A stretch of 57,326 bases of DNA. Source: Priapulus caudatus. Taxonomy: Eukaryota; Priapulida; Priapulimorpha; Priapulimorphida; Priapulidae. Below, piece after piece: positions 37,500 to 49,440 of the stretch. The notes under the pieces are model-generated. The model made no database searches. It was given only the letters and a program-made list of their open reading frames with translations, and was not told the origin of the DNA. The DNA lies in NCBI RefSeq assembly GCF_000485595.1, contig NW_014577432.1:196222-253547 (forward strand), read 5' to 3'. The position numbers and the translations under genes were made by a program. How positions within the stretch are numbered: position 1 is the first letter of the stretch; the number at the start of each line of letters is the position of its first letter.

Positions 37500-38340
37500 A
37501 TGTTACCAAGAACTGATAAATATATATATACGAGAAGTATGTTTAGCTCTTGATGTTATCTATTATTATGCAATTTATGATTATAAATATATATTATGTA
37601 TTTTGAATTGGCGCTAAGACATTACCGACTATATATGATCGAGAAATATTCTCGTATCTAAATACTTCCCAGTGATGATTTTAACCGCATTTTCATCTTG
37701 CGACGCCAATGTTTTAAATACTAGAAATGCCGTTACAATACGTTGGTATATAGTATTTAAATAGTTTACTTAGCGTATTTACTCTGCTGCGCAGGGGATT
37801 AAAAACATAGTAACGTACGGTGGTATATACTGATTCGACACCTGGCAGGGAGAAAGTGGAATCGGAAAAACTATAGAATAAGAAGGCTTATTCCACAGAC
37901 TGTAACTCTAAAATGCCAGAATACTTCACCACACTGTTCACGCGATTAATTCTATCACAACAAACTATAGTGAACATTCACTACTGGCTGACATGCGTAT
38001 TGCACAGTTGCGTTCCCTCTTCGATGTTCACGTTGCTGTGGCAACGGCCGATCTGTATGACATCATACCCACATGACAATGGTTTATGCCCGGTTGGTCT
38101 ACTCCCATTTCGTCTAATGTGAAATTCCCAATTTCGTCTATAGCAAAACCCCAGTTGATTTACACCCATTTCCTCTACTCAAAGTCTACATTAAATATCT
38201 ACCTTATTCTTATTTTGCCCACTATCAACTCGTCTACTAAATAATCATTGTATATCATGAGATACAATGGCCTACACATGAGTACACCACACACACGCCG
38301 CTGTACACAAACAACAAGAATAAAGAGCCGTGTACTCATA
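37500..38340. other. non-coding, with short CTCATTTCGTCTA-type repeats
   Basis: No gene. Imperfect CCCA(A)TTTCGTCTA phrases occur at 38100-38180. The half-site TAGCTCTTGAT is at about 37546. Confidence 0.5.
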
Positions 38341-38350
38341 TGTGTTGTAG

Positions 38351-38890
38351 AGGAGCATATGAACGGCATTTCCAGGAAGTTATCGGCAAAAATAGGCGAA
38401 AGTGAGTAAATTAAGAAACACTAGGACTTTGGTAGTAAATACATTTCGTGTTTATTCACCATAATTTTTTTTATTGAGACGTTCCAAGTGCCTCTGGAGC
38501 CAACACCAATACGCACACCCGTGCCCAGCACGCACGCACGCACGCGTGAATAACCCGAACAGAGAAACCGGCTTTGTTGCAAATAAGCGTAGCAAAATCG
38601 GCGGTAATAGAGCCACAATGGAGGATGGAGTCACCCGCGCGGAGTATTCACGGCAGCGAAAACTACAAGTCTACACTGCATGCGTCCTCGTGATGTGACC
38701 CTGCCAGCTCCTTAGCTGCCTGCCAGATGTAAACCTAAATATGTAACTGAATATGTAAACCTGCTGAGAAAATCTTTGCCGAACTGTCTCTGCCGGGTTA
38801 CAGATAATTTGTCGAGTTCCTTGTATGCCGCTCTCTCCTGCTTCATCGGTCTCGCGCGCTCTCTCTCTCTCTCTCGCTCTCTCTCGCTCT
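38351..38890 (+). repeat. arm A of a long inverted repeat, starting with repeat family A
   Basis: 38351-38500 is a family A copy (GACTTTGGTAGTAAATACAT, TTTCGTGTTTATTCACCAT, CGTTCCAAGTGCC). The arm continues to about 38890 (GCCAACACCAATACGCACAC, GTCTACACTGCATGCGTCCT, TCGAGTTCCTTGTATG, CATCGGTCTCGCGCG) and ends in CT repeats. 38381-38890 is the reverse complement of 40440-40970 with scattered one-base differences. Confidence 0.88.
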
Positions 38891-39775
38891 CTCTCTCTCT
38901 CGCGCCACCGACACTCCACTCCCCGACTGCTGCTGCCACCCACACTCCACGCCCGCCGCTAGCATCGCGCACTACACCCACCCCGCACTCCGCACCCACT
39001 CCACACCCTGTGCGCTGCCGGCACCCCAGCATCCCCACCCCCACGCTGCGCGCCACCGCACACTCCATCCGCCAGGCGCTCCGCCACCCGCTGCCACCTC
39101 CACGCCCCGCACCCTGCGCTCCCCACAGCCCTGTGCTTCGCCGCCACCCCACTCCATCCCGCGCGCTCCCCACCCCCGCGCTCGCGCCCACCCTCAACGC
39201 TCCGCCACGCCCATCCAAACCCCCAGCGCTAGCTCCGGCTAGCCCACACTGCCACCCCCGCGCTAACAGTCACCCACTACGCACCCTTAGCTCCGCCACC
39301 CACACTCCACCCGCGCCTACGCTCGCGCCACCCACACTCCACCCCCGCGCTCCGCCCACAGTCGAGGAGTCCGCGACACGCCGCGCTCCGCCACCCACAT
39401 TCCCACCTGCGCTCCGCCTACCCTACTCCCTCACCCCTCGGTCCCCACACCCGCCAGCCTGCCGTCCCCACCTCCTCACTTCCCCACCGACCTCGCTCCC
39501 ACCCCCGCTCCCACACTCTCGCGCTCCCACCACCCGCGCTCCCCACTCACTTCGCTCCCCATGCCGCTCCCCGCTGCCACCCTCCGGCTCGGCCCACCCT
39601 CACTTCCCCCCACCCGCTCCCCACCCCTCGCTCCCCACTTTCCGCGCGTCCCCACCGCCGCACGCTCGCGCCACGCCCTCGTTCGCCCACCCCCTCGCTC
39701 CCCCACTCCGCGCTCCCCCATCCCCCGCGCTTCGCACCCCCTCACGCTCTCACCCACCTCCCACCTGCCGCGCTT
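38890..39775. repeat. C-rich satellite
   Basis: Irregular CGCTCCGCCACCCACACTCC-type units. A 346-codon open frame here is due to the absence of A/T-rich stop codons, not a gene. Confidence 0.9.
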
Positions 39776-40190
39776 CCCCAGTCCCGCGACCGGTTGTATG
39801 GAGGCGACCCTCCTGAAACTACTACGATATATCGGGTGACTGGCGCCGAGAAGATACACAGGTACTTCTGGCTATGTATACTCGTTAACAACTATCTTTT
39901 CAGTGAGCTTGTGGCAACTAGCTGATGTGTTAACGTCCGCGTGAGATAGCATCACGTTGCAACAAGGAGGCATTTTAACGATATTCACCGTGGATCTATT
40001 AGTCGAAATCTAGAGCATACATACACAAGAAGACTTTAGTAGTGTATGGAATTTGTGTTATTTGCAGTCATTCTTTATCGAAATCGGACCTGGCAGCTTG
40101 CCACGCGACGACGCGCATAGATCTCTAAATTAGCGTACCACCTGTAAGTACAACGGACCGCAGCCCGAGCACAGACAGGAAGAAGAGAGA

Positions 40191-40200
<10 letters not shown>
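39776..40200 (+). repeat. segment B, copy 1
   Basis: Direct duplicate of 41400-41820. Shared phrases: CACGTTGCAACAAGGAG, ATATTCACCGTGGATCTATT, CATAGATCTCTAAATTAGCG, TACCACCTGTAAGTACA. Followed by GA repeats. Confidence 0.9.
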
Positions 40201-40221
<21 letters not shown>

Positions 40222-40450
40222 GGCAGAGAGAGAGGAGAGGTAGAAAGCTAGAGCGAGGATGAAGACGAGAGAGAGCGCAGAGAAGAGAGCAGGTAGAGAG
40301 AGAAGAGACGAGAGGAGAAGAATCGAGACGAAGAGAGAGAGAGGAGAGAGAGAGAGAGAGGACAGCAAGAGAGATGAGAGGATAGATAGAATGAAGAGAG
40401 AGAGAGAGCGAGACGCGGAGCGAGAGACGAGAGAGAGGCGAGAGAGAGCG
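40180..40450. repeat. GA microsatellite region
   Basis: Purine-rich; corresponds by inversion to the CT tract that ends arm A. Confidence 0.9.
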
Positions 40451-40970
40451 AGAGCAGAGAGAGAGAGCGCGCGAGACCGATGCAAGCAGGAGAGAGGCGG
40501 CCATACAAGGAACTCGACAACATTATCTGTAACGCCGGCCAGAGACAGTGTCGGCAAAGATTTTCTCAGCAAGGTATACATATTCAGTTACATATTTAGT
40601 TTACATTCTGGCAGGGCAGCTAAGGAGCGCGCAGGGTTCACATCACGAGGACGCATGGGCAGTGTAGACTTGTAGTTTTCGCTGGGCGTGAATACTCGCG
40701 CGGGTGACTCGCATGCCTCCAGTTGTGGCTCTCACTTACGGCCGATTTTTTGCCCTACGCTTATTTGCAACAAAGCCGTTTCATCTGCTTCGGGTTTATT
40801 CACGCGTGGCGTGCGTGGCGTGCTGGGCACGGGTGTGCATTGGTGTTGGCCCTAGAGGAACTTTGAACTGTCTCAATAAAAAAATTATGGTGATAAACAC
40901 GAAATGTAATTTACTCACCAAGTCGAGTGCTTTCTTAACTTTACTCACTTTCCGCCTATTTTTGACGATA
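40440..40970 (-). repeat. arm A' of the long inverted repeat
   Basis: Reverse complement of 38381-38890; the family A part lies at 40847-40970 on the minus strand. Ends one base before an N gap. Confidence 0.88.
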
Positions 40971-40971
40971 A

Positions 40972-40996
40972 NNNNNNNNNNNNNNNNNNNNNNNNN
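40972..40996. other. assembly gap (25 N)
   Basis: Gap exactly at the end of arm A', before a second C-rich satellite block. Confidence 1.
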
Positions 40997-41399
40997 GCCA
41001 CCCACCACCCACCCGCGCTCCGCCACCCACATTCCCACCTGCGCTCCGCCTACCCTACTCCCCACCCCTCGGTCCCCACCCCGCGACATGCCTGCCGGTC
41101 CCCACCCCTTCACTCCCCCACCCCTCGCTCCCACCCCCGCTCCCCACTCTCGCGCCTCCCCCACCCCCCGCGCTCCCCACTCCTCGCTCCCCACTCCCTC
41201 CCTCGCTCCATCCCTCCCGCGCTCCCCACCCCTCACTTCCCCACCCCCGCCTCCCCACCCCTCGCTTCCCCACTTTCCGCGCTCCCCACCCCACGCTCCC
41301 CCACCCCTCGTTCCCCACCCCTCGCTCCCCCACTCCCGCGCTTCCCCCACCCCCCGCTTCGCACCCCCTCACGCTCCCCACCCCACACTGCCGCGCTTC
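40997..41399. repeat. C-rich satellite, second block
   Basis: Same composition and phrases as 38890-39775 (CCACCCACATTCCCACCTGC occurs in both). Confidence 0.9.
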
Positions 41400-42060
41400 C
41401 CCAGTCCCGCGACCGCGTTTGTATGGAGGCGGACCCTCTGAAACCTACTACGATACATCGGGTGACTGGCGCCGAGAGATACCACAGGTACTTTGGCTAT
41501 GTATACTGTTAACACTATCTTTTCAGCTGAGCTTGTGCAACTAGCTGATGTGTTACGTCCGGCTGAGGATAGCATCACGTTGCAACAAGGAGCATCTTTA
41601 ACGCATATTCACCGTGGATCTATTAGCTCGAATCTATCTTAGAGCATACATACACAAGACAGACTTTAGCTAGTGTATGGAATTTGTGTTTATTTGCGAG
41701 TCATTCTTTATCGAAACGGACCTGCATGCTTGCCACGGACGCGCGCATAGATCTCTAAATTAGCGTACCACCTGTAAGTACACGTTGCACCGCAGCCCGA
41801 GCACAGACAGGAAGAAAGGAGAGAAGAGAGAGAGAGAGAGAGAGAGGACGAGGAGAGGGCAGAGAGAGGAGAGAAGAGGGAGAAAGGCGAGAGAGCGAGG
41901 ATTAGAAAGAGAGAGAGAGAGCCGCAGAGAAAGAGAGCAGAGTAGAGAAGACGAGAGACGACGAGAGCGACGAGAGAGATGAGACATGAGCACGAGAGAC
42001 GAGAGAGAGAGAGAGAGACGAGAGGACCAGCAAGAGAGATAGAGTAGATAAGGCAGAGCG
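41400..42060 (+). repeat. segment B copy 2 plus GA region
   Basis: Second copy of segment B (41400-41820), then GA repeats to about 42060. One-base indels separate it from copy 1 every few tens of bases. Confidence 0.88.
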
Positions 42061-42200
42061 CGGGGATGGAGTGTAGGTGGCGGAGCGTGGGGGTGGGGAG
42101 TGAGTGGCGGAGAGCGGGGGGGTGGAGTGGGTGGCGTGACGCGGGGGTGTGATGTGGGTGGCAGAGCGCGGGGATGGGGTGGAGTGACGGAGAGCGTGGG
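42061..42200. repeat. G-rich satellite (inverted C-rich unit)
   Basis: GGTGGCGGAGCGTGGGGGTG-type units, the reverse complement of the C-rich satellite. Confidence 0.85.
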
Positions 42201-42600
42201 GAATCGAATCAATCCCACGTTTTAATCATAGCTGAGATGTATCTCTATGCTCAAGCCAAAAAAATTCATTAACTTTGTTTCACATTTACCGAAAACGAGT
42301 CGGGAAAAACCTTTGTCAACGCTTTAAATGAATCAATGAAGAAGAAAAATTGAAAATCTGTAAAATTTTGCATTAAAGCTTTGGCTATGTGCTAGTTTAT
42401 GGTTCAACTACAGTTGAATTGCAGTGCGCTCAACAACAAAGCTGCGCGTAATTCCGCCAGACCATCATGCCACCATATAATAATAACAGACACGTGGGTG
42501 GCCATTCCATGGCCTTGATGAACGGAGTAACATTTAACACGGCGGTTAAAACAACAGGATTCGCTTCTCCGAAGAAAGAGAGGACCGGCAGAGAGAAACG
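42201..42600. other. non-coding, nothing recognised
   Basis: AT-rich, no homology seen on either strand. Confidence 0.5.
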
Positions 42601-42675
42601 CGCGCACACACGCACAGATCTAGAGTCGCAGACATGCATGCACACAGACATATGCCCATACGCATTCACACACGT

Positions 42676-42689
42676 ACACGCACGCGCGT

Positions 42690-42754
<65 letters not shown>
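42676..42754. repeat. CA microsatellite
   Basis: About 35 CA units flanked by ACATACGCGC words. Confidence 0.97.
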
Positions 42755-42755
<1 letters not shown>

Positions 42756-42823
42756 GCACACATGCACACACATACGCGCACATACGCGCACATACGAGAC
42801 TGCCTCTATCACTGCTATGATAA

Positions 42824-42885
42824 CTAGACAGAGGGCACTTACGGAGAGTGCATAGCTCCGCGAGCATGTAACATGTATGTGCGCC
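42824..42885. repeat. dispersed repeat family D, copy 2
   Basis: Matches 14111-14175 in direct orientation (AACTAGACAGAGGGCACT, GAGAGTGCATAGCTCCGCGA, CATGTAACATGT). Confidence 0.7.
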
Positions 42886-42921
42886 GCGAGCATCACTCCC
42901 TTGCGTTGCCGCCCTATATCC

Positions 42922-42970
42922 ATATCAAGAGTCCATAACAGAGATCTCTAATATGAACTCTTGATCATAT
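42922..42970. repeat. hairpin element (TCAAGAG family)
   Basis: ATATCAAGAGTCCATA on the left pairs with TATGAACTCTTGAT on the right around AGAGATCTCT, with one or two mismatches. Confidence 0.82.
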
Positions 42971-44120
42971 CGTTCTCTCTTTCTTTCTATCTATATTGCG
43001 TTCTCTCTCTCTCTCTCTTGCTCGCTCTGTCCATCTTTCGCTCGCTCGATCTCTATCTCTCTCTTCTTTTCAATCTTTCTCCCTCTCTCTAAATAAAGGG
43101 ACTCTATGGGCCAGGAAGTGTCGCTCATTGTGGTGCGGACCACGCGCGAGGGTGCGCCAAACCTACTCTTAAACCGACCCTCCATGCTTTAAATTAACAA
43201 TAAATCCACGTTCAAACTAAACAGAAATTTAGGGCAAACATTCTCTTACGAAATCGCCACAATGAAAACCAGTTAGCTCAGTACCGTGGTACAGAATGCA
43301 GATTTATTTCACTCGATGCGTGAGTCGGCCCTGGACACTCTGAATAGTAGCATAAGTGAGCGAATTGAAATTAGTCAGAATTGGTGGCGCGGTGCGGCCT
43401 TTGAAAGTCGGCACTGTAATATCCCTAGTAAACGCACCCTGTCGGCAAACCCGACCCGTGTGTCGAGTTTACCCGCCTGGAGGTTGACCAACTCGGCTCG
43501 TGGGTCTAGATGACCCACCTGGACATCGGGCAGCGCGACTCAGACTACACGCAGACTGTTGATTGTTTACGACGGAGCGTGTGAAACATCACAAATGAGT
43601 TAGTGTGTGAGTCGAGTTGCCCCTTCTCCAGACGGAACAGTGCGGCAATCTTGGGGGTCCTAAACTAATAAATGACGGAATGCATAGGCATAGTTAGTTT
43701 TTGTAGTAGTATAGAATGTACATAGTATAGACTTACATCGTATAGCTTTATGCAGTATATATGTATATAGTATACATGAGCATAGTACATAGATGCATAG
43801 AGTATATCTATGGTTGTAACATCGGAGCGTAGGGTTGTGCTGCTCGCTGCCGGAAGACGGCGCCAGGGGACATGGCCGGTGGCCATTGTCAGCGGAGGCT
43901 GCTATACACAAGGAACCGCCCTCATTGTCGCGCGTAAATGGCGCGCGTTTCTTTATACTTGATGATAAAAAGGCAGCTGGCGTGGAGATGCCGGTCGTGG
44001 ACGGGAGGAGGGGGAGAGTTAGGGGGAGCGGACTAATGAGCGTGGGAACGTCGGGTGAAGGCGCGCCACTAAAAGTGTGAACACAATAGCGCCCTCTACA
44101 TCAGCGCGCATGGCGTCGAC
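42971..44120. other. non-coding, CT tract at 42970-43090
   Basis: An open frame at 43286-43513 has no recognisable domain. TATAGTATAC-type words repeat at 43730-43810. No gene is called. Confidence 0.45.
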
Positions 44121-44134
44121 TGGTTGCTCTCAGC

Positions 44135-44205
44135 TGAATGGCATTTAGCAACAGCCGTGCGCTACACGTACCACGCCACGAGTTCGAGACACGGACACGC
44201 ACGGC
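44135..44205 (+). repeat. possible tRNA-related SINE head
   Basis: TGGCATTTAGCAACAG resembles a pol III A box, and GAGTTCGAGACAC about 45 bases later resembles a B box. The spacing is close to a tRNA's. There is no visible tail or second copy. Confidence 0.3.
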
Positions 44206-44289
44206 TCTGGCCATGACACTCTCCCCACAAGACTATCACCATCCTGGTAAAATATACACTCTCAACCCCATAAAATTCCAACTATATTT

Positions 44290-45030
44290 ATATGTGTATG
44301 TGTATGTGTATGTGTATGTGCGCGTGCGTGCGTGCGTGCGTGCGTGCATGCGTGTGTATGTGTCACAATGTGTGTGAGTGTATATATAGGTCTATGTATA
44401 CAGGTATACACGTATACTTATACGTATACATACGTATACGTGTTCGTATTCGTATAATATGTATATATGTACGTGTGTGCCATCGTGCCGGCGTGCGTGC
44501 CATTGCAGTTGCCGTTGCTGCGTCTGTGTGGGCCGTGATGTGTTTTGTGTATGTGTGTGTGTGTGTTGTGGACGTTGTTGTGTTCGTGGCGTGTGTTGTG
44601 TGTGCTTCGTGCGTGCGTATACTGTGTGTTAGTGTGTGTGTGCGTGTGTGTGTGTGTGGGGGGGCGTGGGGGTGTTTGTTTGTGTGTCTGTGTCTGGTGT
44701 CTGTGTTATTGTCTGTTGTCTGATGTCTGTGTCTTTGTCTCTCTATGTGTGTGTCATGCTGTGTTTGATGTGTGTGTGTTTGTGTAGTGTGTGTGGTGCT
44801 GTTGCTCGGTGTGTTGTTTGTGCTCTGTGTATGTATGTGTGTGTGTGTGATGTGTGTTGTGTGTTGTTCGTTTGTGGCGCTGTGTCATGTGCCGGCTTGT
44901 GTGTGAGTGTGTGTGTGTGTGTCTGTGTGGTGTGGTGTGTGTGTGTGTGTGTGTGTGTGTGTGATATTTGTTGTGTGTATTTGTGTTTTGTGTGTCTGTG
45001 TCTCTCTATTGCTGCGTATGGTGTTTGTGT

Positions 45031-45109
<79 letters not shown>

Positions 45110-45110
45110 C
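44290..45110. repeat. GT-rich microsatellite region
   Basis: TATGTG, GCGTGC and TG tracts, ending in about 40 TG units at 45031-45109. Confidence 0.95.
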
Positions 45111-45289
45111 TTAGCCTTCGACGTGTCATGTTAACTCTCAGCTATATTAATTCCAAAATCTCAGCCCACTAATCTACATGCCATAGCTACGAATATATAT
45201 GCTTACGTGTCCAAGGTCTGAGCGAATGGTGACAACCTACATCCTTGCTATGGTTCTCATTCCTTGTATTTGTTGTCATTCATTGCTAT

Positions 45290-46110
45290 GACAGCAACAT
45301 GATATATACGGCTGCTGTGACAGTGCCATAATACCAGCTGCTGCTGTGACAACGACATGATACAATCTGCAACTATGACAGTACCATGAGACAAGCTGAG
45401 CTGCTATGACAGCGACATGATACAAGCTGCAACTATGACAGTACCATGATACAAGCTGCCGCTATAACACTACATGATACATGCTGCAACTATGACAGTA
45501 CCATGATACAAGCTGCTGCTATGACAGCGACATGATATGTACGGCTGCTGTAGCAGTGCCATAATACCAGCTGATGCTATGACAGCGACATGTTACAAGC
45601 TGCTGCTATGACAGTACCATGATACATGCTACTGCTATGACAGCGACATGTTACAATTAAGCTGCAGCTATGACAGTACAATGATACAAGCTGCAGCCAT
45701 GACAGCACTGTGATACAGGCTGCTGCTATGGTAGTACCATGATACAACCTGCTACTAAGACAGTGCCATGATACAAGCTGCTACTGTAATAGTGTCACGA
45801 TACCCCTGTAGCTATGACAGTACCATGACACAGGCTGCCACTATGACAGCGATATGGTACACGCTGCAGCTATGGCAGTGACATGAAACACGCTGCTGGT
45901 ATGACAGCGCCATAATACGTGCTACCGGTGTGACAGCACCATGATACAAACTACAGCTATGACAGTGCCATGAAACACGCTGCTGCTGTGACAGCGAGTG
46001 ACAGCGCCATAATACGTGCTACCGGTGTGACAGCACCATGATACAAACTACAGCTATGACAGTGCCATGAAACACGCTGCTGCTGTGACAGCAACATGAT
46101 ACGAGCTGCC
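45290..46110. repeat. 29-bp minisatellite
   Basis: Unit GCTGC(T/A)GCTATGACAG followed by TACCATGATACAA, about 28 variable copies. A 97-bp higher-order duplication covers 45909-46090, where GCCATAATACGTGCTACCGG recurs at 45909 and 46006. Confidence 0.92.
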
Positions 46111-47360
46111 ATCGAAGAAATAACAATTCGCCTCGGTTGTGTAAGGCGCACAGCTTCTGTTGCGTGTATAATAATGAAGGTCAGACGTCGCAAGTACCGC
46201 AGTTAGAGATGCTCGGTGTGACGACGATGCCATGCGCGTGGCCGGTGCAGGGTAAAGTCCACACCCGGTGGCGAGCTGTTGTTGTGAGAGTGTGTGAGAG
46301 CATGTGTGGGTGTTGTCATAGTGTGAGCGGGCCCTGGCCAAGACTGCTTAAACTACAATACAGCGCTTACGAGTGTCAATATTATCTCGTGCCTATCTGA
46401 AGCTGGTGGCACGGACCATAGCTACCAAAATTTTATTTTTTATATGAGAATAATACCTCCACGAACAGAAAACATGAAGAGTAAAATAAAAAGTTCGCTA
46501 TAGAACATATGCACTGTCCTCCGTGAAAAATAACAAGAAATCCTCAAACAGAAAACTTGTGTAAAATAAAAAGCGTACTATATACAATGTGCAGTGCTTC
46601 TGTAAATAAAAACAACTTAATCTGAGATAAAAAAAACAGAAAAGACCAACAGTAAAATGGAAACCTTTTTTCAAGAGAAAACAAGAATTCAAAGAAACCT
46701 TTATCAACCTACAGTTGAATAAAAAACACAATACAAACTAAAATTGAAACAATACGTCCGTGAACAGAAAACTCGATGTAGCACATGCGCAGTACGGTGA
46801 ATGAAAACAGCACAGTTTTGAGTGGAATGAATAAAAGGGCTTCCATATTTCCCCACTTGATGGTGTGCAAGGCTACAATACTTTCGTAGAGAGAGAGAGA
46901 ACGAATGCGATAGAGAGAAAAGGAAAGAGAGAGAAAGAAAAGTCTGAGAGTGAGAGAGAGAGAACGTGGACCTTCATTATATCCGCTGATGAAGGATTAG
47001 AGACGGAGAACTCACACTGTGATGCAGAGCCGAAAGCAAGAAAGCAAAGACGTTGACGGATACGCTGATGTGACAAGGCTTGGAAAGCATTATAGATTGC
47101 TGGTAACGTATATAGAGATTCTCGTAGTTTTATTGTGATATATTCTGTGAGGGCTCTGTCAGCTCATATGTAACACATATGAGTTCACGTCTAAAGTAAC
47201 AGATGCGACCGGCATGGCAAGAGTTGAACAGCAAGCTCAAACATCACCCGGTTGTCCGGCAATCACTACATGTACCGACCTATGTTCCTCTTCGCTACGT
47301 CGAACAGTCAACTTCTCGGCGTCCCACCATGCAACAGAGCGAGGGTTGAAACAGGAAGGG
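46111..47360. other. non-coding, nothing recognised
   Basis: AT-rich with GAACAGAAAAC words repeated near 46454, 46547 and 46763. No exon seen. Confidence 0.45.
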
Positions 47361-47580
47361 AATGAAGAGAGGGAATGATGAGAAGGGGAGAAAGTAGCAG
47401 GACGGAAAGTGGGAGAACGAGAGAGAGATTGAATGAGAGAAAGAGAGACGCAAAGACGGAGAATGGGACGATGATAGATGGGGAGAGAGCAGGGAAAGGG
47501 GGAAGGGGGGGGGGCGAACGAGAGGAGGAAAAGAGAGAGAAAGAAAGACAGGAAGAGAGAGAGAGAGAGAGAGAGTAAGA
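47361..47580. repeat. GA-rich tract
   Basis: Purine-rich microsatellite. Confidence 0.9.
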
Positions 47581-47694
47581 GCAGGATGAAATCAAGAGCT
47601 AGTAATACCTTGGTGGAATGAAGCTGGGGAAACAGGATTGAATAAAACACGGATATAGAATTGTAGGATAAAAGACGGCGAATGAGTGATTAGG

Positions 47695-48054
47695 ATGGGT
47701 GGAAGGAGTGGGTGTGTGGTGGTGGGTATAATGGTGGGTCTGTTTGTATGTGTGAGGGTGGGGTTGATCGGTGAGTGGAAGTGATGAGTGAGAGTGAGTG
47801 AGTAGTGAGTGAGCGAGTGTGGGGGTGGGTGAGGGTTGAGTGAGTGAGTGAGTGAGGGAGTGAGTGAGCAAGTGAGTGAGTGCGTGAGTGCGTGAGTGAG
47901 GGCGAGTGAGTGAGTGAGTGAGGTGAGTGAGGTGAGTGAGTGGTGGAGTGAGCTGAGTAGGTGAGTGAGTGAGTGAGTGAGTGCAGTGAGTGGTAGGGGG
48001 TGAGTGGGGTGAGTGAGTGAGTGAGTGAGTGGTAAGGAGTGAGTGGGTAAGTGA

Positions 48055-48121
<67 letters not shown>

Positions 48122-48165
48122 GGTAGGTGGTGGGGGGTGAGTGAGCAAGTGAGTGAGTGAAGCGG
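47695..48165. repeat. GAGT tetranucleotide and GT repeats
   Basis: GAGTGAGTGAG arrays with about 30 GT units at 48058-48114. Confidence 0.96.
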
Positions 48166-48836
48166 AGAGAGAAGGGGAGATAAGATTGTAAGCGTAGCCA
48201 AACGTCCATGAACGCCTTCGTAACCACATTCTATTACCAATTTCCCCCGTGGCAAAAGACACAAAAAACACGTTAAATTTTGAACAGGTTCTGACAAGGG
48301 GTGGATCGCCGATAACATAAAACCAGCGTGATACCAAGCATTCCAGCCAGATGGGAAGAAACCCGCTCATTCTGCTGCCAACACGAGCTAAGCTACAACC
48401 ATCTTACATGAGAGCACACATTGACTGCGGGAATTGCGTTAAGCGTTTACATTGTGGCGCTCTTACCGCGGGTTATTTTTGTGTAAAGATAGTGTGCTTA
48501 GAGCGATTAAACGATTCTGATCTTAGACGTCCTTTTGCCTCGTGTTTGAAACATAACCGGCTTTTAACCTACGCGTGCGTGAGTTCGCGCACGCGTGTGC
48601 GTGCGTGTGTTCGCGTTTGCGCGTGCGTGCGGTGCGTGCGTGTACTTCCATGCGCGTGTGCGTGCACGCCTTTGTGGGTGTATATTTATGCCCGCGTGTG
48701 AGCGTGTGGGTGTACCATTTTACAAGAATATAATTATTGTAGCATATAATATGCATGTTTTTTTTTCAAAAGACAGGTCGACAAAAGTATATAATATATA
48801 ATATATATATATATATAAATTATATATATATATATC

Positions 48837-48980
48837 AGGAGCATTTGCACGGCATTTACAGGAAATTGTCGGCAATAATAGGCGAAAGAGAGTAGAGACA
48901 CATTGAGACTTTGGTAGTAAATAGATTTCGTATTTATTTAGCATTATATTTTATTGAAACGCTCCAAGTGCCTGTGCTCA
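48837..48980 (+). repeat. repeat family A, copy next to the transposase relic
   Basis: AGGAGCATTTGCACGGCATT, GACTTTGGTAGTAAATAG, TTTATTGAAACGCTCCAAGT, GCCTGTG. It immediately follows the 3' end of the minus-strand transposase relic, so family A may be the terminal region of that transposon. Confidence 0.75.
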
Positions 48981-48984
48981 GCAT

Positions 48985-49440
48985 CACTTTCTTGCTCATC
49001 GTCACTTCCATTTTCCTCATAGTTATTTTCGTCTTCATCATGCACTGATCGTTCCCTAATTGACATTGTCTATTTCTTGTTCGTCTGCAGTTTGGATCAT
49101 CTTCTTCAGACCCGCCCAAGTTTTTTCTTGTGACACTCTTTCCTGTTTCTACACTAGCTGACTTTCTTCTTTCGTTTTCGTTGCGGGTTAGCAGTATCAT
49201 AACGCATTTCTTTGAAAATATCCATGAAGTTATCATCTACTGCAGCTTGGTTTACTGTTGTGGTACCAGTATCCGTATATCGTCTACTGTTGGCAAGCGA
49301 TCAATGACCTTCTTCCTATCTTCGGGAACAATGCCACACTTCCCAAATCCAGCTTTCATGTTATCAGCAGAGTTCTCCTCTACTTTAGCCATGAGATCTC
49401 GTAACAGATGCTGAGAGCGATATCTATGGCAAGTCAAGAA
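48985..49440 (-). pseudogene. decayed pogo/Tigger-like DDE transposase, C-terminal part
   Basis: Minus-strand frames give LLRDLMAKVEENSADNMKAG, FGKCGIVPEDRKKVIDRLP, then in another frame AAVDDNFMDIFKEMRYDTAN and PQRKRKK, then SVETGKSVTRKNL in a third register. The NLxAGFxKxGIxPxDxxxVLxRLP pattern followed by a basic RKRKK block and a PGKSV-like phrase is typical of the C-terminal end of pogo/Tigger (CENP-B type, DDE_1) transposases. TAA and TAG interrupt the first frame after VPQQ, and frameshifts separate the pieces. No catalytic DDD segment or HTH domain is seen upstream, so it is a truncated relic. Confidence 0.7.

Noticed and set aside
38776-39816. 346-codon open frame on the plus strand
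   Set aside because: It lies entirely in C-rich satellite; the product is repetitive Pro/Ser/His/Ala and the frame exists because stop codons are rare in that composition.
43286-43513. 75-codon open frame as a gene
   Set aside because: No recognisable domain, no splice context and no homology I can name; its composition is ordinary for non-coding sequence.
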